Source of the DNA: Ciona savignyi
Taxonomy: Eukaryota; Chordata; Ascidiacea; Phlebobranchia; Cionidae
Direction: 5' to 3'
Length of the DNA: 64,000 nucleotides
Assembly: GCA_000149265.1 (NCBI GenBank)
Contig: CH001352.1
Coordinates: 333,820-397,819, forward strand
The notes below the pieces were generated by a model that was not told where the DNA came from, did not search any database, and worked only from the letters and a program-made list of their open reading frames with translations. The position numbers and the translations under genes were made by a program. How positions within the stretch are numbered: position 1 is the first letter of the stretch; each line of letters opens with the position of its first letter. This document shows, piece after piece, positions 47,427 through 60,100 of this stretch.

Positions 47427-50400
47427 TTAGAGTTTGCTGGCAGCCGGTTGGTCCATGATCCAATGCAAAGTACCATCTGTGGGCTGAACACGAGCGGCTG
47501 GAAGAAGCTGGTCTGGGTTATTTTGCGTTGAGAAGATTTCCTGAAATATTTATAACTGTTTAGCTCATATGATCTTATATTGTCAGTTAGGTTGTCAGTT
47601 GGCTCAGCTCATATGATCTTATATTTTCAGTTAGGATTTTAGATGAAAGGCTGGGGCATTTAAACTGGGAGTTAGGTAGATGATTAAGTCCTTCAAGACA
47701 TTTAAAGACATTACATGAACCCAGTGGTATAAATTGGGTTAAACTAAAAAATCAATGTCTTAATCATCTACAACATGCAGTAGATGCTATAAAAACTAGA
47801 CAGGAGGTGCAAGTTAACATATGATGACTGTTGACAGATCCTTCAACGTAATTTTACCACCTGCCAGGAAACAAATGATAAATCTATTGTGTCAGGTACC
47901 TTTGGATTTCGTTTCAGTTCATGTATTTACAGAAAGATACACCTTTTGTGTTTGAGGACAAAATGACCGACAAGAAAAACTTGAAATACCAATCAAAATA
48001 ATATTGAACAAATATGATTATTGATCTAGGATGTTGCAATAATATTTCGGTAAACCGAAAAAAGCGGCAAAAGACAGTCTTAAAAACACGTCTAAAACCA
48101 ATCAATTATTTACTTTTAGTATAGTTGTAAGAAGTCAGACTACAATGAGTAGTATGGTGCTAACTATATCACCTTGATTGCATCAGCTTTGCTGGTTCCA
48201 GTTGAAATGAATGCCACATTACGAGCATGGTTCAGTACTGGCAATGTCATTGTGACTCGGCACGGTGGAGGTTTTGGCGAGTCATCAATCGGTGCAATCC
48301 ATTGCTTTGACTCCTGAAAAACAGCTTGATAAATGTGCTAAATAAAACAAAAATAGATGGACATAGACGACAGAAAAATAGCCCGGAACACTTAATTGCT
48401 AGATTGCACCTTAATTGGCTTCTACTAAATGAAATGAATCAATTGAACCTAGGGTGGTGATCTGATTACAGATATGAAAGCCATTAAAGTAAGTCATTTT
48501 TCATTACATTGGTAGTACTGACGGTAAGTGAAAGAATACAGAATGACTGTTTTTTATTTCAATAGTCACTGTGGCTCCAAGACTTTTCCTGCGGCCTAAT
48601 CTGGCATTATAGCTTGGTGGGTTAGTTCAGTGTTGGATCAAAAGTGGTCATTATTTAGTTGTTAACCGCTATCAACTGGTGTCTACAAGTAAGCCCCACT
48701 TGCTAGATTTCCTTATTGGAAACATAGTTGTATCTATGGTAACTGCCTGTTAGTTTGTGTGACTAGATTTCAGTCACTCAAAGCAATTTCCGTGATAGGA
48801 TATTCATGTTTATCCCTTTGGATGGGAAAACCATGGGGGTTAACACACGGAGAATCGTCAGGTTACCTCGCGCCCACCATCGGGTTATCAGAGCTATTGA
48901 AGTGTGTTGAAAATGATAGATACGTTCCTTTAATTTAGTAGAACCCATTAATCTGCTGTGTTCAGGCAATGTCCGTTAGGTGCCTTGCCCAAGAACACAA
49001 GCGACCAGTTTCGTATCTACAACCCTTCGGCTAAAAGGCCACTAAACCACCAGACTAACCAGTCGGACCCCATTTCCGGTGTTAAATGCTCTGCCGACTT
49101 ACTTGAAGGAGTTTATGTCCGGGAAACAAAGAACAGGTGTGTCCATCCGGTCCCATTCCCAATAACAGTAGATCAAACGTTGGAAAGTCGGAGTTGAAAA
49201 CCGAGCGCAGTTTGGCCTCGTAATCCTTGGCACATTCAGTGACCGGCAAATTTGGATTTATTGGATACCAGGAGTCCAAGCAATTTGCTTCATCAATTAG
49301 TTTAACCTGAACAAAAATATGTATAACTTTATATATTCAGAATATCAAATCTAAAAAATATTTATATTAAAAATTATATTGATGAAAATTTACTAAAGAA
49401 GTTTTATTTTATTAAAGTTGGTGGATTTACAAAAACTACCTAATTAAATGCATAAAAGATGGCAATCAGATACATTGAGCTGATTTACTAACGACCATAT
49501 TCTTTAAGGTAATTTCTCATAAAAATACATCTGATTTACTAAGATAAATATAGCCGATTTACTAAAACCATGCAACTAAATGCACGGAGTTGGCAATCTG
49601 ATACATCTAACTGATTTACTAAATATACAGATGCACTCCTTACCTTAAACTGTCCGAATGTACTGTCACCATCACCGAACCCAACAACACGCTCGTCACA
49701 GAAAAACACCTTCCACTTGCTCCAATCTACTTGGGGATTCCCCAGTAGTTTCTCAGCTAGAATATTGACAATACTTCCTCCAGAGACACCTGGAAATATT
49801 ATTTTAACTGAGATGTTGTTGAATTGCTACAAAAAATCTTATTTGAGTTTATAAAGTGTTTTAGATGGTGCTAGCTGCTTTAATACATGAATTAATGTCA
49901 AGGGTTATTTTCAGGGCACTAGCTGCTTTAATACATGCATTAATGGCAAGGGTTATTTTCAATCACTCTTACTCTGAGACCATACATTAAAGCAATGTTG
50001 CTTTAATAGACAACAAAGTCTCATTAAATATGTTTGGATCAAGCCATAGTAGGAAGTCATTACCTGTCTTAAATTCGACCGATTTTAAATCTCACACAGG
50101 CCAGTGTTTAATAGTCCGTACTGGTTTTATGAACTGTGTCCACTTCTTTAATGGTGGTTGTTTCCTTAACAACTTGCTAATTTTTTCCTTAGAAACATAC
50201 TCGATTCAATAAATTCAGATGTTTCAATTAAAAACAACGGAGGAATCTTATATATAACACATTACTATAATGCAGTGGGTTGTCCAAAGAATATCATTTT
50301 GCAATAATGCATTGTATACTATATTGATTGCAAATAACTGATAACTTAATTAAATATACACTAACAACCAATCAAGCTATCCATGAAATATACAAACTGA

Positions 50401-50711
50401 CACAACCCTAATGTGACCATTAGTTCCACCAGATGTTGCATTAAAAAAAAAAATCTGATAATTAATTTAATTAGTCTTGGCGGGTTCACAGTAGTCACCG
50501 GTAGAAGGAACTATGGCATAGAAGTCCAGTTACCCCTGATAATTGATACCCGGAGATCAAAAATAAGTATGCTGCTTTACTGGTGCTTACCCAAAGTAAA
50601 GACCCCTCTTTGAGATATTGCATCGTTGGCAGTTTTGGTAATCAATTCAGAAGAAAATTCTGACACTTCTTTACCAGTTGGGAAAATATGCTTTACACAG
50701 CCACTGGGCAT
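47427..50711 (-). CDS. PGLS: 6-phosphogluconolactonase, 5 exons, 241 aa
   Basis: Exons: 50711-50591, 49789-49644, 49306-49103, 48313-48173, 47540-47427 (stop 47427-47429), all in phase. The enzyme hydrolyses 6-phosphogluconolactone to 6-phosphogluconate in the oxidative pentose phosphate pathway, in the cytosol. Family motifs are in order: FTLGVSGGS (phosphate-binding loop, 38-46), [15 protein letters not shown] (about 67-81), [13 protein letters not shown] (139-151, active site), and the C-terminal [22 protein letters not shown]. Length is slightly below human PGLS (258 aa) because the N-terminus is short. The initiating ATG is directly preceded by TTTTTAAAG, an acceptor-like AG, so the mRNA 5' end may be set by spliced-leader addition. 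It follows NUP37 by 450 bases on the same strand. Confidence 0.95.
47640..47872 (+). repeat. SINE, strongly degraded
   Basis: Only TGAACCCAGTGGTATAAATTGG and scattered words match. It lies in the last intron of PGLS. Confidence 0.4.
48794..49068 (-). repeat. SINE, full length, same sense as PGLS
   Basis: GGATATTCATGTTTATCCC, TTACCTCGCGCCCACCATCG and the head AACCCTTCGGCTAAAAGG are all well kept, so it is relatively young. It lies in the third intron of PGLS, ending about 35 bases from exon 3. Confidence 0.85.
49868..49963. repeat. Two-copy tandem repeat, unit about 50 bases
   Basis: The unit contains CTAGCTGCTTTAATACATG and AAGGGTTATTTTCA and is repeated with few changes in the first intron of PGLS. 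Confidence 0.65.
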
Positions 50712-51161
50712 CTTTAAAAAACTACTAAAAAATCTACTGCAGGAACCTAAAATGAGTGGCAGTAATGTAGAAAAGTTCTAAGAAATTAAGAATAGAAACA
50801 TTATTGCCAACCTGAAATTGGGAAGTTTAGTTTAGTGAAAGAGAATGACATTTAAAAAAATAGCAAAAAAATTGTGTCAAAATGGCATTCACAATTGGAA
50901 CAAGAGTTTGTTTAAAAAAAGTTGATTTTTATTTAAAAAAAGTTTAATTTAAAGGTCCATCCAAGTTGGTCATTTTGCAGGGTATTTTAACACATTTGAG
51001 GATTTAGAGAAAATTTGGTAAAAATGGTATACAAAACATTGAAACATGGTAACAGAAAATAATTATTTTAAAGTTCCCTGAAATGTTGATTTTTAAGGTC
51101 TCTCCAAGTGTTTGGTCATAGGGTAATGCGATTAAGACTTTGGGTCAAAAGGTCTTCCATT

Positions 51162-54100
51162 TCAATTGTGGTCATTGGAGACGTCGAAGAATTGAATATG
51201 TTGCTTCCCAGGGACAGCGCAGATGGGGTGAGTTGCGTGCCAACTTGCTCCACTTCCTACCAGCAGAACCTCGTTACGAAGAAGCTGGGAAATAATACAA
51301 ACTCTGTAACTGACTACAAGCTTTAAACTAGAACAATGTCTTGGCTTATTCTTAGTGTGTATGATCCAAATCCTTTCAGGTGTTGTTTAAACCCAGTGGT
51401 TTAGTTGTATGAACAAAAAGTTGGATTTAGTTGTTTGTGATTAAGTTGCTTGGATTTAGTTGTTTTCGGTTGAGTTGTTTGGTCAGTCATTTTAGTTGTT
51501 AAAAAAAAAAGGGCGTCTAGATAGGAAGGTAGGTAGTTAGATTAGGCAAGCTGTAACATCTCTATAGTTCCCTTTTAATTTCACATCGTTTGATGCTGAT
51601 GGTGCGCCGTCCTTGTTGCCCCTGATAATAGATCGGTCATCCCTACAAGGTCGTGACGTAACAACACGCCTTTATTTATTGCCTCGATTCCTCATTTCCT
51701 TCTTTTTATTGTGTTAGTACTGAATTTGCTATAGTAACGAAACGTTTATACTGAACCTAAATGATATTTGATACCGAACCTAACTGTACTTACCTGCAAG
51801 CTAATCAGTTGGTAAGTTTTCATGTTATTCTTTAAGTACTGATTTACTGACAATAATTTGATTGTATTTATTTTATTTATAGAAAAACCGCCATTAAAGA
51901 CCATAACAGAAATCGTGCGCGTTTGGCTGATTAACGACAGACATTCGCGTTGATAGTAATCAACGCAGCACTAGTGTGATTCTGGGCGGAATGCAGGTCG
52001 CCCACAAAAAAGAATCTACATTAAAGTTTTCAACTGACTCTCGGTCAGTTTGCTGAACCTAACAATATTGAAACGATCATGGCGTCAGACAATTTAAAAG
52101 AGTTTGATGTTGTGGAAGCTAACCTTCGCAAGAAATACATTTTAGCAGAGTGCTTGATGATTGATCCAGGATCCGCTTCCGAGCTGAAGAAGTTGGTATC
52201 GGTAATAGATGAACTTTACCAAAGACTTCTCTCCCTTGCCTCTGAAGCATTCACACCAGAAGAATTAAACTCTGAAGGCCATCAACCTCTAAAAGGTATA
52301 GTGCAATGCAAAGTAGAATTTGATACCCGTATTGGCGATTGGTTTCAAATAAATGACGCCTTGTCTGATAAATCGGCAATATCCCCAAAGAGTCCTGACA
52401 GGTTGTATACCATCAGCGATAGTGCAAGCTCACTACGCAGTTCTCGGTCGAGCGTGAAACGACGTGAAGCTTATGTTCGAGCACAGAAAGCTCGCCTAGA
52501 AGTTTTACAGGTCGACCAGCGAGAAAAGGAAAAGGTTGCTGCGGCCCATAGAAGCGGCCGAACGGGAAAGCCGAAGAAGCTCGACGAGAATCCAGACGGA
52601 ATGCAGAGATGGCAGAACTGGAGTTACGAGCTTGGAACGAACAATGTACTAATGAACAGTCTCCCAACCTGCTGACCATGCCCAACAGTTCACGCGAGCA
52701 AACCGATACGGTAGGAAACCCCAACATTACCGATAACCGAAAGCATATTTCGACTCGCATACTAAACGAAACCTCTAAAAATGTCCTGCCAGTGCCTTTT
52801 TCTACATTCGATAAATTATCGGTAAATTGTAATCGATTCGAAAGTATATCGCAACCGGAACCCGGCGCAACAGGAGTACAAGCCTGAAGCACGCGCGTCT
52901 CCACGTTACGACGGGAAAGAACCATGTTCAGAGAACCGTATCTCCCGAACGACATGAACAGATTCACTATTGGGGTGATAGAACTCTCCCTCCCCGTCCG
53001 GAATTAATGAAGTTTAACGGCGACCCGCTTGATTATCACGAATTTATTCGCAACTTTGAGACACATGTAATGGCTCACGTACGGTCGGACTCGGCAAGAT
53101 TGACTTACCTGCTACAACAATGCGAACCCGATGTGCGACGTCAGCTATCGCACTTTAGTAAAGACCCGGTTGGGCGGTTACAACCTGGCACGAGAACAGT
53201 TGTGGCAATTGTACGGTCGTCCCCACATTATTTCAGCAGCATGTGCAAAATTGCTATCGAAGACGCCGGAAGTCGGGGAAAGAGATCCGAGTGGCCTACT
53301 GAAACTGAACATACTATTGCAAAGGTGCCGAAGTGCTCTGGCAGACGTTGGCGAATACGCCGGTTTTAATTCCTTGCATTGTCTTCTACCGATTCTTCAA
53401 AAGTTACCTGACAATCTGCAAGCGAAGTGGATTAGAGTGGTCAGTAATTGTTTTTGAAGAAAATAAACGAGAAGCTGGATTTTTAGATCTTGTGACATTC
53501 GTTTCGCGCCACTCTAACATATGGAATTCACTGTACGGTGAAAGCCTTTATCGCCGTGCCGACAATGTGAAGATGGGTTCTAGAGGTGGAAGGAAACTGA
53601 GAGTTGCAACATGCAGCACTGTGTCTGAGACTAAACCACACGTGCTACCGAATTCCCGAGGGTGAAATGTGCATTTTGTGCTTTAAGAGACACAGCTTGT
53701 CCCAGTGTAACACATTTAGGTCAAAGAGAACTCGCGAGCGTCGCGAATACGCAATGAACAAAGGCCTGTGTTTCAGATGCCTATGCCACGGCCACCGTGT
53801 GATAGACTGCTCGTCGACGGAAGAATGTGGTGAATGCGGGAGCCCCTATCACCATACAATGTTGCATGCCGGAATAACCAACGACAAAAAGGTGACAAAT
53901 AATGAGACTCCGATAAAGCACACGATGTCGTGTTCGTCCATGCTCTCGGAGAAGCTGGGAAATGACGAAGCCTTCGAACCCCAATAATCTACCTGTGCGT
54001 AGTACCCGTGAAGGTTCGATTCCAAGGTCGCGAAGTATGCACCTACGCATTTCTCGATACCGGTTCTACAGCCACGTTTTGCAGCCAGACCTTGGTGAAC

Positions 54101-57100
54101 GCCCTGGGGTTAACAGGCGTTCGAAAACAGATTCAGATGACGACACTGTGTAATCAGTCGTCCTACAATGGAATGATCACAAATTTCACTGTATGTTCGC
54201 TAGATGCCAATACCGAAATCCACCTACGGAACGTGGTATCCGTAGATCAAATTCCAGTTCAACCGAATGTGATACCTGATAAGAAGAAGATAAATGACAT
54301 GTCTCATTTAAAGGGATTGGAATTCCCGCATGTGGCTGGTGGGACAGTCACGCTACTGATTGGTATTGATGTACCAGAGGCTCTGTGTGTAGAGCGCATT
54401 TTAAAGGGGAAACAGGATGAACCTGTTGCCTGGAAAACCCCTTTAGGATGGTCATTGATGGGGCCGTCGTGTGTGTCGCCCCGATCAACTACAATCTACA
54501 ATAATCTCGCTGCCATTACTACAGATCGTCTTTCAAGACAAATAATGGACTTTGGCGATGCGACTGCCGTTCTAGAGAATCCTGCGTCAAGAGAAGATCG
54601 TGTGGCTCACGACATGATGAAAAGGTCCATCGGCTTGAAACGACGACTTCAAAAGGACGATGACTTACGAAAAAAGTACATGGCCTCGATGCAAACCTAC
54701 ATTGACAATGACTACGCTCGTGAAGTGACCACAAACGAACTGAATGCGTTCAACTACAGATGGTTTATACCTCACCATCCTGTGATGCACCCGCGGAAAC
54801 CTGGTAAGGTACGGGTAGTGTTCGACTGCGCAGCGAAACACAAAGGGCTTGCGCTTAATGATATTTTACTGCAAGGCCCAGACCTCATGAATAGCCTTGT
54901 GGGCGTGCTAATGCGTTTCCGCATACACCAAGTCGCTTTGGTAGCAGATGTCGAAGCGATGTTCCACCAAGTGAGGGTGGAACCCAAGGATCGAAAGACG
55001 CTGAGCTTTCTCTGGTGGAAGGACGGTAATTTGGAGTCAAGGCCATTAGTGCACGAGATGTTGGTGCACTTATTCGGCGCAACGTCGTCACCGAGCTGTG
55101 CGGCGTTTTGCTTGAGACAAACAGCCATCGAGTTTGGTCACCTTTATGACGACGTCGTCTCGGAAGTGGTAACCAACAACTTTTATGTTGATGATTGTTT
55201 GGTCTCAGCTCGCGATGTGAACGAAGCAGTACGACTCGTAGCGCAGCTGCGGGACCTACTTTCGCAAGCCGGGTTTCGCCTTACGAAATGGCTAACCAAC
55301 AACCAGCAGGTCTTGGATTCGATTCCCGAACAGGATAGAGCAAAGAATGTTAAGACGATGAAAATCGACGATTGTGTGGATGAGCGTGTGCTCGGAGTAC
55401 AATGGTTGGTATCCTGTGATAAATTCACATATACCGTCGTTAAAAAGAAGAGCCCCGTGACCAAGAGAGGGATACTCTCTGTAGTCAGTTCCATTTACGA
55501 TCCTTTGGGGTTTGCAGCACCGGTTCTAATAAAGGGAAGACTTCTGTGGCAGAAACTTTGCAAGCGCGGACTCGATTGGGACGAACCGGTTTTGCAAAGT
55601 GAAGCAGACGAGTGGAAGTCGTGGCTTGACGTTCTTCCGGGGCTGGAAGACGTTAGAATTAGTCGCTGTTTTCGCCCTCCTGAGTTTGGAAACGTAGTTA
55701 TTACCGAACTACACCATTTCGCAGATGCTTCAACCGCAGCTTACAAGCGCGGTGTCTTATCTCCGAAGTACAGATGATAACGGTAATGTGCATTGTGCCT
55801 TTTTATTTGGAAAAGCAAGAGTGGCACCGACCAGCACCATGTCCGTCCCGCGATTAGAACTGACTGCCGCTGTGCTTGCCGTAAGAAATGACCAGGTTGC
55901 TAGAAGAGAATTGAAGCTAAGTGACTGTCAATCAACTTTCTGGACCGATTCAACAGCGGTACTTCAGACGCTATTCAACTCCACGAAAAGGTTCCCTACA
56001 TTCGTGGCAAACCGCATAGCTGAAATCGAACGACGTACCGACATTAAGAGATGGAAACACGTACCGACACAATTGAACCCGGCGGACGACGCTACTCGTG
56101 GTCTTGACCCAGATGCCCTTTCTGGACGTTGGCTTAATGGGCCTCAATTTCTCTGGAGTACAGAAGATACGTGGCCCAAGTGTCCCGTTACACTCCCGGA
56201 AGTACCGAGCCAATTTTTACCTGTCAAGCGGCAAGATGTCAGTGTGAACTTGTTAATTCCCGGTCAAACGGCAATGAACCAAACTGAACCAGCAGTGGAT
56301 AGATTAATTAACTACTACTCATCATGGTACCGACTAAAGAAAGCCGCAGCGTGGTTGCTCAGATACAAGGAGTATTTGCGCCAAAGAGTGAATCAAGATC
56401 GGGAGACTGTATCAAGTGGGCCTCTTACCGTGGAAGAAATGAAATTTGCCGGTCTGCAACTGATAAAGTACGAGCAACGTAAACACTTTGGACCGATTAT
56501 CGCAAGTTTGATGACAGGACAACAAGCGAAGAAGAATGAGTGTACGCGGGCTCTCTTAAGACTTAACCCATTTATAAAAGAAAACCTTCTTCGCGTTGGT
56601 GGACGCATAGAGAGGGCGACTGTCGAATATGATATAAAACACCCTATAATAACTCCCCTGTCATTCCAAAATTACAGAACTGGTAATCACTGAACACCAC
56701 GAGCTTGTCGGACACTCTGGATCTGGACACACGATTTCTTCCCTAAGAAGGACTTACTGGATACTGAAGATAGGAGTCGCAGTGCGACGCGTATTAACAA
56801 GGTGTTTACCCTGTGAAAGAAGACGTACAACTCCTTCAAGTCAAATGATGGCCGATCTGCCTGCTTGTCGCCTGCAGTCCGACAAACCTGCGTTCAGTAG
56901 CGTCGGAATCGATTATTTTGGTCCTTTCTATGTAAAACAAGGACGTAGCCAGATAAAAAGATACGGCTGCCTGTTCACGTGCCTTACGATGAGAGCCGTG
57001 CATCTTGAGGTGGCTTGTGACCTTTCTACAGATTCATTTTTGAACGCGTTGCGACGATTTACTGGACGGAGAGGAAAACCGGAACACATTTACAGTGACA

Positions 57101-60100
57101 ATGGCACTAATTTTGTTGGTGCTGCGAAAATCCTTAGATCATCAATAAAGAAGTGGAACCACCAGCACATTGCGGAACATTTACGCCAGAAAGAAAATTT
57201 CGTGGTCATTTAACCCTCCTGCAGCTAGCCATATGGGCGGAGCATGGGNNNNNNNNNNNNNNNNNNNNNNNNNNNNNNNNNNNNNNNNNNNNNNNNNNNN
57301 NNNNNNNNNNNNNNNNNNNNNNNNNNNNNNNNNNNNNNNNNNNNNNNNNNNNNNNNNNNNNNNNNNNNNNNNNNNNNNNNNNNNNNNNNNNNNNNNNNNN
57401 NNNNNNNNNNNNNNNNNNNNNNNNNNNNNNNNNNNNNNNNNNNNNNNNNNNNNNNNNNNNNNNNNNNNNNNNNNNNNNNNNNNNNNNNNNNNNNNNNNNN
57501 NNNNNNNNNNNNNNNNNNNNNNNNNNNNNNNNNNNNNNNNNNNNNNNNNNNNNNNNNNNNNNNNNNNNNNNNNNNNNNNNNNNNNNNNNNNNNNNNNNNN
57601 NNNNNNNNNNNNNNNNNNNNNNNNNNNNNNNNNNNNNNNNNNNNNNNNNNNNNNNNNNNNNNNNNNNNNNNNNNNNNNNNNNNNNNNNNNNNNNNNNNNN
57701 NNNNNNNNNNNNNNNNNNNNNNNNNNNNNNNNNNNNNNNNNNNNNNNNNNNNNNNNNNNNNNNNNNNNNNNNNNNNNNNNNNNNNNNNNNNNNNNNNNNN
57801 NNNNNNNNNNNNNNNNNNNNNNNNNNNNNNNNNNNNNNNNNNNNNNNNNNNNNNNNNNNNNNNNNNNNNNNNNNNNNNNNNNNNNNNNNNNNNNNNNNNN
57901 NNNNNNNNNNNNNNNNNNNNNNNNNNNNNNNNNNNNNNNNNNNNNNNNNNNNNNNNNNNNNNNNNNNNNNNNNNNNNNNNNNNNNNNNNNNNNNNNNNNN
58001 NNNNNNNNNNNNNNNNNNNNNNNNNNTTCACATCGTTTGATGCTGATGGTGCGCCGTCCTTGTTGCCCCTGATAATAGATCGGTCATCCCTACAAGGTCG
58101 TGACGTAACAACACGCCTTTATTTATTGCCTCGATTCCTCATTTCCTTCTTTTTATTGTGTTAGTACTGAATTTGCTATAGTAACGAAACGTTTATACTG
58201 AACCTAAATGATATTTGATACCGAACCTAACTGTACTTACCTGCAAGCTAATCAGTTGGTAAGTTTTCATGTTATTCTTTAAGTACTGATTTACTGACAA
58301 TAATTTGATTGTATTTATTTTATTTATAGAAAACCGCCATTAAAGACCATAACAGAATCGTGCGCGTTTGGCTGATTAACGACAGACATTCGCGTTGATA
58401 GTAATCAACGCAGCACTAGTGTGATTCTGGGCGGAGTGCAGGTCGCCCACAAAAAAGAATCTACACAAGCTTTCAGCAAAACTATTGATGGATTGATACA
58501 AACTGCTTAAATAGGTTGTGTTCCTAGGCAGTCACCTGGTGGACTCTCCGTGATACCTCTGGATTAATAGGTTGATTAAGAAGGAACTAAGAGCGTTTCT
58601 AGCCCAATGGTGGGTCAGAGGTAATCTAGTCAATACTGAACCACTTGTTTTCCCACACCCAGTGATAAAACATGAATATCCTATCTTTAATATTCTCACC
58701 TCTCTGTGTCCAAGATGATGAATCTTGAGGGTGTGTTTCGGACGACCTTGTGTGAGGAAGATATCCTCATCAGCCCTGCACCACCTGTACTTCACACTTC
58801 CTCCTACATGACTTTGCCGTGTGTCCTCTGGCAAGCTGTAATGAACAAAAGTACGTAGAAGTGTAGTCAACAAGTTAAATTAGCCCACTGTGTTAAATAT
58901 TAAAAAAAAACGCAAATTTTATGCCATTTTTTTAAATTCAAATTTTTTATTATTAAAAAAAAGTTGGAATTTTTGGTGTTGGTATCAATAAAAGGTGGCT
59001 CGCGGGGCTTATACAAAATGCTTATTCCCCGCACAAGGTGCAATTTAAAAGTAAAATGATGCAGTTTGCACCTATAACTAGGGATGCACAAACTAGAATA
59101 TCTTGGTATTCTAGAATAGTTATTTCGAATCCAGAATATCGAATCCTATTCTATATTAAAAAGCAAACTCGAGTTAAAGTGGCAAGATCGTCAAAAATTT
59201 CTGCTGGCACTGACTACCTCTATGGCCAGTGTGTTTACATACTTATAATCATAGGCGGCGACTTCAGTAAAATGTTACCGTTGCGCGAAATTTTATGACG
59301 TCACAGTCGGACTTATGCCTCGAATTAACTCGGATAGAACTATGATACTAACGATTTACAAAGCTAAAAGATTAAGCCAGGAGTTTAAGTGTTTAATCTA
59401 ACTATTTCCCCCGCTGAAATATTGCATGGTCGTTAATACGCAGCTCAGCGTCAACAATACGGAAAGAATATACCAAATATTTATGTGTCTGCGAGGGCTG
59501 TGCAAGAATCCAGATTTCTATAACGGTTAACTGATCAAAGAAAAAAACCGTTAACCGTTAACCGATGTTAGCCTACTGTTCTCTCTAGCTAATACTTAGT
59601 AATGGGAAGAACATGGGGAAAAACGGGAGTACGTCAGTAGTCTTGTATTGAATCTAGGTCAACGTAACCCTAGGTCAAACCGCCGATCAAAGCAATAAAC
59701 ACCGCTGGAAAAGCGGCGCTGCGGTTAGACGATTTATGTGATAATTATTGCGCAGCGGAAGCCGGCGCCCATGCTTATAATATCCATTATAATCAACGCT
59801 GCTGCAACATGTACAATGGAAATAAAAAGGAACTCCATGCAATTATAGTTTCTCAATGTGCAATGTATATTATTTCGAATCTAAATATTCGAAATAAACG
59901 TAATATTTGGATTCGAATCCCGTAGGATTCGAATCCGAAAGATTCGATATTCTAGTTTGTGCATCCCTACCTATAACTTTACAAATATATCAATCATAAC
60001 AAGTAAAAAAGTATAAAGTATACCTGGATTTGCTCGCATCCCATAGAACCCACTCTGTCCCAACAGAAGCACCAACTTTCATGGGGTTCAGTGGGCACCA

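Larger units (their letters stand above)
51552..58465 (+). mobile_element. BEL/Pao LTR retrotransposon, complete outline with frameshifts and an N gap
   Basis: Two direct LTRs (51552-52020 and about 57999-58465) bound gag, protease, reverse transcriptase, RNase H and integrase in BEL/Pao order. A 5-base duplication CAAGC flanks it (51547-51551 and 58466-58470). It is antisense to NUP37 and lies wholly inside its last intron. Several frameshifts interrupt the coding part and a 778-base gap hides the integrase end and start of the right LTR. Confidence 0.92.

Noticed and set aside
47259..47531. Plus-strand frame resembling a NADAR/YbiA-like domain (RLVHDPMQ...KLVWVILR)
   Set aside because: It is antisense to the last PGLS exon (47540-47427), whose minus-strand reading gives the conserved [16 protein letters not shown]-terminus. 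The resemblance is coincidental.
57153..58164. Long open frames of about 270-306 codons
   Set aside because: They are artefacts of reading through the 778-base N gap.
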